This document shows, one piece after another, positions 46,570 through 58,900 of a stretch of DNA of 64,000 nucleotides. The notes beneath the pieces were generated by a model. It was not told the origin of the DNA and did not search any database. It saw nothing but the letters and a program-made list of their open reading frames with translations. Origin of the DNA: Tolypocladium sp. Sup5 PDA-1 (taxonomy: Eukaryota > Ascomycota > Sordariomycetes > Hypocreales > Ophiocordycipitaceae); contig JPHH03000057.1 in the NCBI GenBank assembly GCA_000750105.3, positions 1 to 64,000 of the forward strand, read 5' to 3'. Within the stretch, counting starts at the first letter, position 1; every line of letters begins with the position of its first letter. Both the position numbers and the translations under genes were made by a program.

Positions 46570-47487
46570 TTATCGTTTAGCGAACATGGCCAACTTGTTT
46601 CCGACCTTGGACACCTTCAAGACGTCTCGGTACGTCAGGCTGGTACGAGTCCCGCGAACGTTACGACCGTCGGCGTATGCATCCGGGTTGCGAAGCAGCG
46701 TCCAGTTGACTACTCCTCCATCAGCGGACAAGTCGACGTCCTCGTCGATGTCGGCAATGCCGTGGAGGTAGTCCGTGTAGAGGCTTTCCGAAGTGATGAG
46801 CAGACTACGAGGCTCCTGGAGGACTCTCCACGCCGGGGTCGGGTCAAGGGCGCCGTCGTCCTTGCTGCGATACAGGTTTAGGCAGAGGCTGGCCCCCAAG
46901 CTGACGGTGCACACGACTGGCCAATACGCGGCGCCATCCTACGTCGGATGAGCATGCCTGAAGGGCGCGAGAGCACTACTGCCGCCTGTCATGTACTTAA
47001 CTTATGAGGCATGATGCCGATGCCGGGAGGATACTCGTTGATGAGGACGTGGTTCGGGCGCGCGTGCGGACTCTGTTCAAATAGGTGACCGGGACTGCCT
47101 TCGGACAGCGGGAGGGATAGCAGGCGCGCAACGACGGGGTCTTCCAGCCACGGCGGCAGCGGTGCGTCGAGCAGTCTGTCCCGGACGAGGTCGGAGGGCC
47201 AGGTCTGGAGCCTGCGATGAGTGAGCTGTTTCCATCTCGGCTTCGGAGCGGCGGCGATCTGGGCACGTGCATCGTCAGCGACAGTCCCAAGGGAGGGAGG
47301 CGAGAGAACGGCCGAATGCGGCGAGGACGGTGGTGTGGTGGCGCCGGCGAGAGGAACGCACTTTGCTGAGAATGAGGCGCTCCTCGTCTTCGCTGACGAA
47401 GTTGGGTATGTAGTACGCCGCCGAAGGGAGGCCCTGGACCCTGGCGTGGTCGAGCGACGGTGGGAGGGAGGCGTCGCCACCGTCCAT
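46570..47487 (-). CDS. AlkB-like 2-oxoglutarate/Fe(II) dioxygenase, ALKBH6 type (possible frame break)
   Basis: Resembles ALKBH6, a non-heme iron dioxygenase implicated in nucleic-acid repair or modification. Exons 47487-47362 and 47258-47002, then 46938-46570 (TAA), carry the family core: YYIPNFVSEDEERLIL, RWKQLTHRRLQTWPSDL, PNHVLINEYPPGIGIMPH, VCTVSLGASLCLNLY, PRSLLITSESLYTDYLHGI and RGTRTSLTYRDV. Iron ligands should be His in IMPH-K and Asp in DGAAYWP, plus the later His in LHGI. The first intron (103 bp) is in phase. The second join is not: exon 2 ends two bases into a codon at its only sensible donor (GTTAAG), while exon 3 restarts in phase 0 at the only AG before GAT, leaving the gene one base short. 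This may be an assembly error, a polymorphism or real damage. About 250 residues if restored in frame. Confidence 0.82.
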
Positions 47488-48344
47488 CGTGGGAGACGTC
47501 ACTGAGGGGCGGGAGGTTGGTGGCGAGCGTGCTGTCGGATTAGAGTTTGGCGTTGCGCTCCTCGAGAGAGGACGACCCTTGGCGGCGACGACGATGTGTG
47601 GCTGGTCTTGTTTCACGGGCGACGGTGAGTGCATTGACGTCAACGGAGGTGGGTGTCGTGTTGAAGGTCAAGTCAAGAGTCGCAGTAAATGGACGGTGGG
47701 GGTTGAGGCAAGGCGTGGTGGGTACGCGCGAGGACGCACTGACCACTCGCGATAAGGCCAACCACCAACAACCCAGCGTTCGATGTCGCGATTCTAGGTT
47801 CACGAGGGTCGGATCTTCGGGGCCTCTGTGGCCGTCCGGTCCCCCGACAGCGGCAGCAGAGGCGGTGATGGGCAAAGGAAAGCGGGTGACGGGGGCGACT
47901 CGTTGGGGATTCGTACCTACAGAACTGTACTTCGTATGTACGCACCCCCCGGCCCGAGGCAGGGAACGGAGCAAACACACAGGCAGCCGGAGCCGCATAT
48001 GCACACACGGGCGGGCACATACGAAGTACGCACGCACGCACAAGGCAGCAAAGACAGCAAGCACAAACAAAGCAAAAGACAACACAGCCTCGACAGCCAT
48101 GGGCTGGAGGCAGCGAAATTGAGGGGTTCGCGTGATGGCTGGGGTCGCTGTTTCGGCCCAAAACTGCGCTTCGAGGCGTCCTGGTCCGCCGGAGCCACCC
48201 CTGGCATGGGCCAATCAGCCAGTGGCGATCAGACTTTTGTCTCTGCACTTCGTCGGGGTCCCGTTTTCAGTCTCGCTGCCTCCTCCGTGTCCTGTCCTCA
48301 GCCCCAAAGCAGCCTTCTGGACCTGGGCGTGACTTTGACACTCT

Positions 48345-48373
48345 CATCCATCCATCCATCCTCCATCCATCCA
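48345..48373 (+). repeat. TCCA tetranucleotide tract
   Basis: Repeated CATC/TCCA units in the presumed hos4 promoter or leader. Confidence 0.85.
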
Positions 48374-48684
48374 CGCCAGCCAGCCTGCCGTCCATCCGCT
48401 CTCGCAGCCGGCGCTCCCGCGAGACGCTTCAACTCCAAAGCCGTCGACGAGCAGAGCTGCATCGCAGAGGCACGGCGCGCTGCACGACTCTGCACGACTC
48501 CGCCCGCCCTGCCCTGCCGGTCATTCGCCAGCCTCCCAGCGACTTCTTGGCTAGCTCATCTCGGGTTCGTCGACTGTTCTCGATAGGGGGTTGCGCTCGC
48601 CGTTGCCCACCCTCTAGACCCCGGTTGGGTTGTCTTGCCTGTGGCGATCGGCCTCTTCTCTACGAGCCAAATCAAGCGCCCACC

Positions 48685-48719
48685 CTCGTCTCTCGTCTCT
48701 CGTCTCTCGTCTCTCTCGC
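48685..48719 (+). repeat. TCGTCTC heptanucleotide repeats
   Basis: Four near-perfect units of CTCGTCT in the hos4 leader, about 90 bp before the ATG. Confidence 0.9.
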
Positions 48720-48806
48720 CTCCCCCGGCGCCCTCACCTTCGCTGACGCCTCGCCTTTCATCTCCAGGATGGTGGTAGTCGCTTGCTCCTCTCGCAGATA
48801 AATGAC

Positions 48807-51800
48807 ATGGATGCGCAGAATGCTGCCGAGTCCGACCAGACGAGGCCTGCTGGCGCTTCTCCCCCTCGACGGCGGTCCGGCTCTGACCCTGACAGCAAGA
48901 AGGCCAAGTCGCCGACCAGCCTGAGGGCCTCGTCGCCCGCAAAGGACACAAAGCCCGCAAGGGCCAAGGGCAGCGCCGCCGCCGATGATGCGTCGTCGAC
49001 GGCGCGCCCCGACGACTCCTCCCCCGAGGACCGCGGCGAGTCTGACGCCGAGACCATTGTGCTGCCGGGCAAAGATGGCCACTCCCCTTCCAAGGCTCGC
49101 AAGGTTCGACAGGAGGACAAGAGCGAGAGCGACGGCGAAGCAGCCAAGGCCAAGGCCAAGTCCAAGTCCGACGAGAACGCTGCGGGCAACGGCAACAACG
49201 ATGGCGACAAGAGTGCGTCCGCTGCGTCCGCTGGCGGCGGTGGTGGTGCACCTGGCAACCACCCCAGCGACGGGGCCAAAAAGAAGCGTCCCTCCGCCTC
49301 CGGTTCAGGTTCCTGTCCAGCGGACAAGGACCGTCGCCCTCGCAACAAGGAAGGCGGTTCAAGCGGCTTGAGCTCTGCACCCGCGTCTCCACTTCAAAGT
49401 CAACAACAACATCTCCAGAATCACTGCAGACGGCGCTCAGACGCCGCACGATCCTCACCATCCGACTCTGAGCAACATTCTCACCACAAAGCATCCTCAA
49501 AGACATCGCTACGTGACAAGCTGAAGTCGGGCGAGCGCCTGCTGCCGCATAAGCGCAAGGCACCCAAGGCCGAGTCCGACGACGAGGCAGACATCCGCAA
49601 GGCTCGGCGGCAGCGCACTACGAGCGCCAGTGTTGACGGCGGCCGGCCGTCCAAGGAAGCCAAATCGACGCCAGCCAAGTCACAGCACGACACTCGTACC
49701 CGATCTATTTCTCCTCATCCACGACAGCACCGACGGAGCATCTCCACGCAGCTCTCCTCACAAGCCTCCAACGGCCTGAACCCCAAGAAGAAACGCTTAC
49801 CGCCACCTCTCCAGCCGCCGACAGACTACCAATCTGACGACTCATCTACCGGCGGGAGCCCCCATCCGCGGAGCTCCAAGCTGCGAAGCCTCGCGCCCCC
49901 GGGAACCGCAGAGTCGAATATGTCCCCCGCCAAGATGGCTCCCCACAAGAAGCATCTCGATGCTCACGGCCAGACTCTCCTAGCACGCGCGTGTGCACGG
50001 GGCGAATACGACGTCGCGAAGATGCGACTGGGCGAGCGACGCGAGGACTTGAATGTGGCCGACTATGCTGGCAACACCCCTCTTCAGATCGCCGCAATTA
50101 ATGGTTGCGAGGATATCGTTAAGCTCTTGATCGACGCCGGATGCAACCTGGACTGCGTGAACTACGACAAGGACACCCCATTGCTCGACGCTGTCGACAA
50201 CGGCCACCTCGGTGTGGTCAAGCTTCTTTTGGACGCTGGAGTAAACCCTCGCAAGGCCAACGTCAACGGCGAGGAACCACTCGACCGGGTCAGCGAAGAT
50301 ACCGACAACGCGGATGAAATTCGCGCCGCGCTCTTGACAGCCCGGAAGCGTGCTGGGGACCGACGACGGACCTCGGAAGACCGCCATTCTCATCAAGATT
50401 CTCACGACGTGCGTGACTCGCACGCCCCAGACAGTCCTCGCCATTCCCCGGCCGCCACAGCATCCGCTGCCACGGGGCGGAGGAGCGGAACCGTTCGCTC
50501 GACCAAGACGAGGAATGACTTGCTGTATATGCCTTTAGACGACAAGAGCCTGCGTCAAGCTGCGGGACGCGGCGACGAGGAAACCGTGGCGCGCATCCTG
50601 CAGGTGAAGGAGGGATATGATGACCCCGAATCCATGGTTGCTGCGGCCCGGGGTGGGCACGATCTTGTCATTCAACTATTGTTAGGTCTCGGTGGCGCCA
50701 ACGCCGATCCTGGACCCGTTTCCTCACTACCATCAGAGTTTGCAACACCGATACTCGCCGCTATTGGCCAAGAGAACATCAATGTTATCGAGCTCCTCCT
50801 GGAACAGCAAGGATTCGACCCGACCAGGCGATTCAAGGGCGAGACCTACTACGAGATTGCTAGGCGCCGGCAGGGGACGAATTGGAAGGATGAGGAACAG
50901 TTGTTGAAGAATGCTTATGACGAGTATAAACGCTCTCACAAGGATACGACCAAAACCAAGTCACCAGGCGGGCGGCGCGAGCGCGAAAGGGGCAGGGAAG
51001 ACAAGCTGTCGAGACGGGACGACGCCAAGGAGAGCTCGAGATCTCACAAGCGCAACCACTCGAGCCCGTCCCGCGAAGGCGATGTCAAGAGGAAGGGCGC
51101 TGCGTCTAAGCTCGCCAGCCCACGAGACAAGAGGAGGTCCAATTCGTTTACGAACCGAGGGGACGACGAGTCTCAGAAGCGTGGCCCCGGACGAGTCAAG
51201 AAGGACGTATCCAACATCTCGGACCGCGAAACCTCGCCTGCTTTGTCCCACAAGCCCCACAAGGCCAAGCGCACAGAGTCGGACGTCACGGCCATGTCAT
51301 CCGAAGGGGAGACTGCCAAGCCGAGACGAAAGCTGGTTTCAAAGGGAGAGCTGAGCAGAGAGCGTGACAAGCAGAAACGTTCTCTCAAAGAGCCCTCTAG
51401 CCCCCATGAATTTAGAAGCGACGATGCCCCCGAAAAGACCAAGCTGTCGGAGAAATACCACGACAGAACCAAGGCCTTGAAGCGAGACGAATCGAGGGAT
51501 CATACGTCCGGTGACGGAGCAACTAAGAGGCACCGGTCAAGCGTGACCCCAGATCGACCCAGCGACGCTGACAAGGACCATAGCGAGGGGCCGGTTAAGC
51601 GGCGACGCCTCGATGGCGAGAATCCAGACAAGCGGCACAAGCGCCCTGCCTCGGTAGATGGACGTCCCCGCAAGTCCGGCTCTTCTCGCGATGGTTCTGC
51701 GAAACCCTCCGCAGGGGCGAACAAGAAGGAGCGCGGAGATGGCTCAAAGGGGGGCCAAGACCAGCGAGCCTCTCAGCACCATTCCTCTGCACGAAACGGC

Positions 51801-53496
51801 GGCGGCGAGAAGTCAATCCACGTCAAGTCTGAAGATGTCGACGTGCCCATGGTCGATATAGAGCAGCCAAAGGACACCAATGGGCCTGATTCCTCGAAAG
51901 CAGCACAAGATCAAGACGAGCAAATGAAGAGGAAGAAGGAACTTGCTGCAGAAGAAGCCAAGAAGGACGAGGAGCGGAAACGGGTCGAGGCGGAGGAGAA
52001 GAAGAAGCGCGAAGAAGAAGAGGCTCGAAAGCGGGAAGAAGAGGAGAAAACCCGCAAAGCCGAGGAAGAAAAGAAGGAGCGCGAGGAAGAGGAAGCTCGA
52101 AAACGTCAGGAGCAGGCTGATCGCGAACGCCGTGAAGCTGAGGAGGCTGCCCGACTTCTAGAGGAAGAGAAGCAGCGCTTGGAGGAGGAGAAGAGAAAGA
52201 AGGAGGAGGAAGAGCAGAGGCAGCGCGAGGAGGAAGAGAGGCTGCATAGGGAACAGCTTGAACGCGAGGCTGCCGAAGAAGCTCGAAAGCAACGCGAGGA
52301 AGAGGAGCGCAAGGAGCGAGAACGCCGAGAACGTGCCCATCGCGAAGAGGTGGAGAGAAAGCGTGCCGCTCGAGAAGCCGAACAGAGGCGCATTCGCGAG
52401 GAGCAGGAGCGCGCCCGACTGGACAAGCTCCCTCCTCTCCTACGATGGCTTGATACGTGCCCCAACCCGAAGAACCCTGGCGTCGCCGAGAGGTTCAAGC
52501 GTGTACTCGGCTTCCGATACGACACGATTCGTCAGGAAGCAAATGGAACCCCGGAAGGTCGCGAGCAGTGGGTTCTCAATACGGACGTCGCGTTGCTTCT
52601 CGGCGAGAAGGACCTCGACCTCTCAAGGTGTATGCAAACCCTGCACTGAACTGCTGAGATTTTAGCTGCTAACGTCATCTCTAGATACGGCTTGGGAACG
52701 GGCACCCGTGTCCAAGCTTGCGAAAATAACAATCTGGAGAACTGAGGGGCCTCGCTACGCTCTGACCTCGCACTTGCTTTGGGACCTTGGACGGCAACTC
52801 CCTGGATACTATGGCGTCGAAGATCCGTCAACTCTGGGCGTGGGCGCCAAAGAGCAGCTCAACAAGGCCGCATGGGAGAGATTCCTCACCACGGACATGT
52901 TCTTCGTGAAGGTACGATGTTTCTGTCTTGATGACATTTAGCAGTCTTTGTGCCATGCTAACGCTACCTCCCAGGTGTCTGATCTCCTGTACACTGTGCC
53001 CAACATTCCGCACCTGTCTAGTATCAAGCTCGCTGTGGAATATCGAGAGCTGCTGGAAAGCGAATCCCAAACCGGGGGATGGGCGAGCGCATCGAAGTGG
53101 AAGCAAGACCCCGATGCGGGCCGTTTCTTTGGCCACGCGCCACGGTGCAAGTACTACATCGGCGGAATCATGGTCGGTGAGGATATGCCGACGCGTCACC
53201 AGACCAGCAGGACGCCGTTCCCTGAGATTCGAGTACCGCGACGAGGACTCGTGCAGGTAACCCGCGACGACCCCGACTACGAGCGTATCTGCGTGGAGCA
53301 GGGTCTGGAGCATCTTCTGAAAGGGCGCCAGACCCCTTCGCTCCCGAACGGAGTCCACTCGTCGCCGAGCAGCCAAACGACGACCACTCCGGCCAAGTCC
53401 CTCGTCAATGGCACTAATGGCCACTCCACACACGAGCCGGCACACGCCTTCAAGGCAACGAACGGCGTGACTTTGAACGGCATCAGCGGCTCTTGA
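48807..53496 (+). CDS. hos4: Ankyrin-repeat subunit of the Set3 histone deacetylase complex (Hos4-like)
   Basis: Likely the Hos4 subunit of the Set3C deacetylase complex. Three exons, 48807-52629, 52685-52911 and 52975-53496 (TGA), join in phase across introns of 55 and 63 bp and give 1523 residues. About 380 residues of Ser/Lys/Asp-rich disorder come first. Ankyrin repeats follow at about 383-515 (DYAGNTPLQIAAINGCEDIV; DKDTPLLDAVDNGHLGVVKL), with more degenerate ones to about 710 (AAARGGHDLVIQLLLG). A charged Ser/Arg/Lys region leads to a Glu/Lys/Arg coiled coil (about 1040-1205). The C-terminal globular part starts LPPLLRWLDTCPNPKNP and continues GEKDLDLSR-YTAWERAPVSKLAKI and LWDLGRQLPGYYGVED. 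The donor at 52629/52630 was fixed by frame: using the GT two bases earlier would hit a stop. Hos4 identity rests on the ankyrin-plus-C-terminal arrangement. Confidence 0.88.
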
Positions 53497-54227
53497 TGTC
53501 AGGATGCCGAGGACAGGCGTGAGTGAATGTGGCGATAGAGACGATTGGACGTCATTGCTGTTACTACCACAAAATGTTCGAGTATTATGTGTTTGGCTTT
53601 CTTTTGTTCGGTCACCTTTGCTCATAGAGGAGAACATGGGCTCGAGGGTGATGGAGCTGGGGTAGTGGCTGTGGTACATACGGGCCGAGTGGGATTGGGT
53701 TACCTCAAGGATGTGCGATGGCAGCAGACTCGTTGCAGCGCTGTTTGGATGCTTGCTTTGCAGAGGACGGGGCGACACCACGGATTACTGGTCGGTGGGC
53801 AGCATAAGCTGGGGCGTTTTTGATGTCTTGAGTTTTGTCGAGATACCTCTTGGTTGTAGCCGAGTCCAAAGAAGACGGAGATGCACCTTAATTTTGTGCC
53901 TCTTACTCGTAGGTATCATGCGTGACAATAGTTGTATCCAAGGAATGACTCGCGATGCTGTGAGTTGAATGGTGAGTGACGGTGCAGGCTTGCATCTTGC
54001 CGAGACTTGTGGTTGGTGGGCTTCATGCGCAGCCAATGTCATCGGCTGACATCACTGGCCGCATCAAAAAAATTACCCCACCAGCCCGCCACCAAAAGAT
54101 TGAATTCCCATCCTCACACAAACACCACCCACAACTCGGGAGAGGAGACATCAACCGGTCGGCCGACGCCTGACACTCGAGGAAGAACGGAACAAGGAAC
54201 AGCGCAGAGCATCCGCCAACCGCCATC
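53497..54227. other. Intergenic: hos4 3' flank and rbg1 promoter
   Basis: About 730 bp. No credible ORF or RNA gene. The right end (54060-54225) is A/C-rich, as expected of an expressed gene's leader. Confidence 0.6.
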
Positions 54228-55992
54228 ATGTCGACCACAGTGGAAAAGGTATGTCCTCCCGCTGAGCGCCCCCCAAATCTCGAGGTCGGTGACTGACGAT
54301 GGCGAACCACACAGATCAAGGACATCGAGTCCGAGGTGCGTACCGAAGCCGGGAAGCGATGCCCTTCCCCCGAAGGATACATACACATCCAGTGGTGGTG
54401 ATTCTAACGCGCAGTCTCCTTCGCACAGATGGCCAAGACGCAGAAGAACAAGGCCACGTCGTTCCATCTCGGCCAGCTCAAGGCCAAGCTGGCCAAGCTG
54501 AAGCGCGAGCTGCTGATGCCGACCAGCGGCGGCGGCGGCGGCGGCACGGGCTTCGACGTGGCGAGGACGGGCGTCGCGAGTATCGGCTTCATCGGGTTGC
54601 CGTCGGTGGGGAAGAGCACGCTGATGACGAGGCTGACGGGGCAGCACTCAGAGGCAGCGGCGTATGAGTTTACGACGTTGACGAGTGTGCCGGGGCAGGT
54701 TGTTTACAATGGTGAGTTTTCTGGATATGTGTTGAATGGGTCTGCGCGTGGCGGCGTATCAGCCCCCGATTGCGCGAACGCATGGGGTTCTGAACGCAGA
54801 GGGTCATTACCTGGGACCTGCGCAGATGTTGGGCCGACTTTGTTGCCGGACTGCCATGCTGACGATGTTGAACCAACAGGTGCCCCGTTGCAAATCATCG
54901 ACTTGCCCGGTATTATCGAAGGCGCCAAAGACGGCCGCGGTCGAGGTCGTCAGGTTATTGCAGTCGCAAAGACCTGCCATCTCATCTTCATCATTCTGGA
55001 CGTCAACAAGCCCCTGACGGACAAACGAGTTATCGAGTCTGAGCTGGAGGGATTTGGCGTCCGAATCAACAAGTCGCCGCCAAACATCACGTTCAAGAAA
55101 AAGGACAAGGGCGGACTCAACATCACGAGCACCGTTCCCCTGACACACATTGACAACGACGAGATCAAGGCGGTCATGAGCGAGTACCGCATCAACTCTG
55201 CCGACATTACGATCCGGTGCGACGCGACGGTCGATGACCTGATTGATGTCCTGGAAGCCAAGAGCCGCAGGTGAGTCGACAAAACCGCGTTCCCTGGAGC
55301 CAGGGCCCGCCTGGATACGTCTCAGGTGTTGCTAACACTCATATCCCTCCAGTTACATTCCCGTAATATACTGCCTCAACAAAATCGATTCCATCAGCAT
55401 CGAAGAGCTGGATCTCCTGTACCGGATCCCCAACGCGGTACCGATCAGCTCAGAGCATGGGTGGAATGTCGACGAGCTCATGGAAGCCATGTGGGATAAG
55501 CTCAGCCTGAAACGCGTGTACACCAAGCCCAAAGGCAAAGCGCCAGATTATTCGGCCCCTGTCGTGCTCCGGGCTACAAGGTGCACCGTCGAAGACTTTG
55601 TAAGTCGTCCATCGAGCGTTGACTGTGCCGCAGCTGACCGAGGCCTGTCTTCACCAGTGCAACGCCATTCATCGGACCATTGTGGAGCAGTTCAAGACGG
55701 CGATTGTGTACGGCAAGTCAGTCAAGCACCAGCCTCAGAGAGTTGGCTTGGCGCACGAGTTGGATGATGAGGATGTTGGTGAGTAATCCCGGGACCCCTG
55801 AATGTCACGCAAGCAAGCAAGAGGCGCAGAGGGCATGAACCCTGACGGCATGCATCACGGGAGCGGCTGCAATGCGATCAATATCGTTGCACGCCCTCGC
55901 TATGCGCGTTGCCTGCCCTTGTTTTCAGCTCAACCATGCCCCTATCGAGCCGGCAGCGCTAACCCTCAACAGTGACCATTGTCAAACGATGA
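54228..55992 (+). CDS. rbg1: Developmentally regulated GTP-binding protein Rbg1/DRG1
   Basis: Cytosolic GTPase of the Obg-related DRG family that associates with translating ribosomes. Seven exons: 54228-54248, 54315-54335, 54429-54711, 54880-55270, 55353-55599, 55658-55778 and 55973-55992 (TGA). All joins keep frame and give 367 residues, the family length. The first two exons are only seven codons each (MSTTVEK, IKDIESE). Visible motifs: MAKTQKNKATSFHLGQLKAK, G1 GLPSVGKST (about residue 68), the switch region YEFTTLTSVPG, G3 IIDLPGIIEGAKDGRGRGRQ, G4 YCLNKIDSIS and the TGS-domain end (VEDFCNAIH, FKTAIVYGKSVKHQPQRVGL). It ends HELDDEDVVTIVKR, the usual DRG1 terminus. Introns of 168 and 194 bp are long for this window; the 168-bp one has no stop in frame. 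Confidence 0.96.
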
Positions 55993-58900
55993 TTAACATG
56001 AGGTGGCTATGGTGGGGGACTCTGCTGGACGATTGGGCGGGACCAGGCTGAAATAGATTACGTCCACGGTGGCGTCGTGTAGGGATGCATCGAAGCCCGA
56101 CCTTTGGCTGTGCCCAATGGGACTCTACCGTAGTCCGTAGTCGATCTCGCTCTGGTTCACCACCAGACGTGATGGCGTCTTGGTGGTGATTGCGGTTCGG
56201 GAACGGCGCTGAGGGTCCTTCAAGGCTAGCAGGGCGAGGCTGAGGGCGGCATCTCGCCGATGCTGAAGCTGCGCGGGCCGGCCAGAAAGACCGACCGAGA
56301 CGGAGGTGCAAAGAGCTACTACCAGCACGGCGATGACCGAGGATCGACGGCAGAGATCTCGCGTGCGCCGCGTCTCCCGCGACGACGACGAGAGCCAAGG
56401 GCAAGACGGGCGGGTCCGGAACATGGACCGGGACTGGGACAGGGCTTGGACGGAAATACGAGCGAGTACATACGTACTGCTGCTCAGGTAGAGCGAACGG
56501 TAGTAGTATGAAGGAGGGAGAGCAAGTGGATGTACATACCGATAGCGGTCTGGCCAACAAGCAAGTCTTATTGCTCTGATATGCCGTCCAGCAGGTATAA
56601 AATTGTGCAGCAGGTATAGCGTGTTGTCCACGATGGGGGTCTCTTGAAAGGAGCAGGTCTATGCGGGGACGCCACCATCTGAGATGCGATTATATGTAAC
56701 GCGCGCTGCAGCTCAAGCAGTAGGGCATAGTATCGTCGTTGGCCATGCATAGCCGAGGGCCGCAAGATCTGCGGCCGGCCTCTTTCTTCCATTGCACATC
56801 ATCATGGGCAGAAAACGTGGGACGTACGAACTAACAAAGGCGGGACGATGATGTGAGTGAGCCGTGCACGCCGCAGGATAGTTTGATAGTCTACCACGGC
56901 CCACGGGACGCATGGGGCGGACATGGTGGACATGGCCAGGGCCTTGGCTTGCATGCAGGCGCTTACAGCACTAGGACCCGCATGATGCGTCCCCTTACTG
57001 GAGAAGGGGACGATTTGGCGATTTGTTTGGCTGGGGGCCGGGAAGTTTTCGAGCGTCGAGGGACCGGCTGCCAGCCTTTCAGAGCGCGTCTCTTGCCGCC
57101 GAGGGGGAGATCGCGGCGGTGGGTCGTTCGGGCGGCCACTAACAAAGGTGAGTTTCGAGGGAAGAATCGTGAAGGCGTGCGGTTTGTTCGGGTAGCCTGA
57201 GGGGGGAAGTCCGAGGAAGAAGAAGAGGAAGAGGAAGCAAGTAAGTCGAGGCTGTACGAAGTACTCCTCGTACTGTACCAGCCAGTGGCTGACACGACGT
57301 TTGGTATAAAGTAGGTAGCGGAGTGATACGGCGAGGCGTCAGGCACAGGCACTTGGCCACAATTGCACAGCATGAGGTGAGGCGAACGAGCTGGGCTTGC
57401 ATGACGGACGGCACAGGATGAGACAGAGAGGGCGAGGCTTGGAGATGCAATCTTGGGTGCGCTGGCAGCGTCACCATCGCGCTGACGGTCGTCGTGAGAC
57501 CCGTGACGGGTTATCCGGGCAAAGATGCGCATAATGGAGGTGATGGAGGATGAGGATGAGGAGGAGGAGGCTCGAACAATGATACAATACTGACAAGCCC
57601 CTGCATGTATGCGAATGGTCCACCCACACAAGTGGCCGCATTGGACGTGGAGGCGGGAGACTGGATGAGAGAGAGAAAAGCGGCAGCAGCGGTGTTGTAA
57701 ATGACGGGCAGCAAGTGCAAGTACAAGTACGAAATACCTGGGAGCTGGGGGAACTTGGACCCGACAACTGGCCACCTCAGGCAGTCACCTCAGGCGACCT
57801 ACTATGCGGCCCAGACGCAGGTCCAGCACCATACACCCTGGGCTCGCCCGCGTCACGGCACGGGGCAGCATCGTCGATCGATCCCCGTCTTGTCAGCGTT
57901 TTGTCATGCGTCTGTAACGCATCCGCTTGGACTAATAGCCCTTGTGTTATCAACGAAAGACACACACGGACGGACGGACAAACGGCCACGACAATGACGC
58001 CCGACACGCGACGACCACTGGAAATGGATGGATGGACGGACATGGCGCCATGGATTACACACAGATGGTCCCCCATGACGGCCTGGTAACTGTACGAGTA
58101 GGTGGGTTTCCGATGGCGATGCTGGTCTGGGAGCCGCAATTGGCTGTCTGCTGCGAGGCCCAAAGCCAGTCAGGCACAAGCGCGGCCACCGCGTTCCCTC
58201 CAGCGCCGCAGCGTTACAGGCGCCGGCAGATCCATCGACTGCCTCCTTTCGCCTTTCCGTGGCCCTTTACTCGTACGCCTACGCCGTCTCGTCGGTGTTG
58301 CGGTGTCAGTTCCATCTCCACCAACAGAGACGGCCGCGGTCGAGCCGGGGGACGCGCGCCATTCCCAGCCCGACTGAGCGCCTCGATATCGCAAGACGGA
58401 GAATCAACGCATTTAGTAGCCGACGGCAACCCCAAGCCCTTGGAGGGCTCCAAGCTTTGCGGATAGCCAGCCAGCAAGGCTGTTTCCGAGGGCACAGACG
58501 ACTGACAGCGATGAGAGACAAGAGGATGAGCGGCGAGCCTGATGCCCGGTGGAGCTCAGCACCCTCCTCGGCGATGGGGACCTGGACGCCGGCGTCAGGG
58601 ATCTGATAGAGCTGACCAACTGGAACCCCAGCCGGGCAACGGAAGTACATCTTCGCTTGGACGCACCCCTTCCGTCTATTAGTTGATGGACGGCCATGAC
58701 CATCCTGTTGCTGCAGCAGCAGCAGCAACGTGCTAACCCTCGTCAAGGAAGCCAAAAGCAACACGTTGAAGAAAATTGATTGTTGCTGCCCAATGGCTCG
58801 GCCTGGCTGGTTCGTGTTTCTCCTTCGGCCGGAGATTACTGCGGACAATTGACACCGTCATGGCCACGGGGGAAGAGACTCAGACATGTCTCCCGTGTTA

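Larger units (their letters stand above)
47488..48806. promoter_or_regulatory. Divergent promoter region, AlkB6-type gene / hos4
   Basis: About 1.3 kb between divergent genes. Its right half is a pyrimidine-rich leader with a TCCA tract (48345-48373) and TCGTCTC repeats (48685-48719). A CTCGCAG acceptor ends 10 bp before the hos4 ATG, suggesting a leader intron whose donor I could not place. Confidence 0.55.

Noticed and set aside
48770..48797. ATG-only first exon for hos4, joining ATG at 48770 to 48798
   Set aside because: It would need an intron of about 25 bp, far below the minimum seen here (47 bp); the ATG at 48807 is sufficient.
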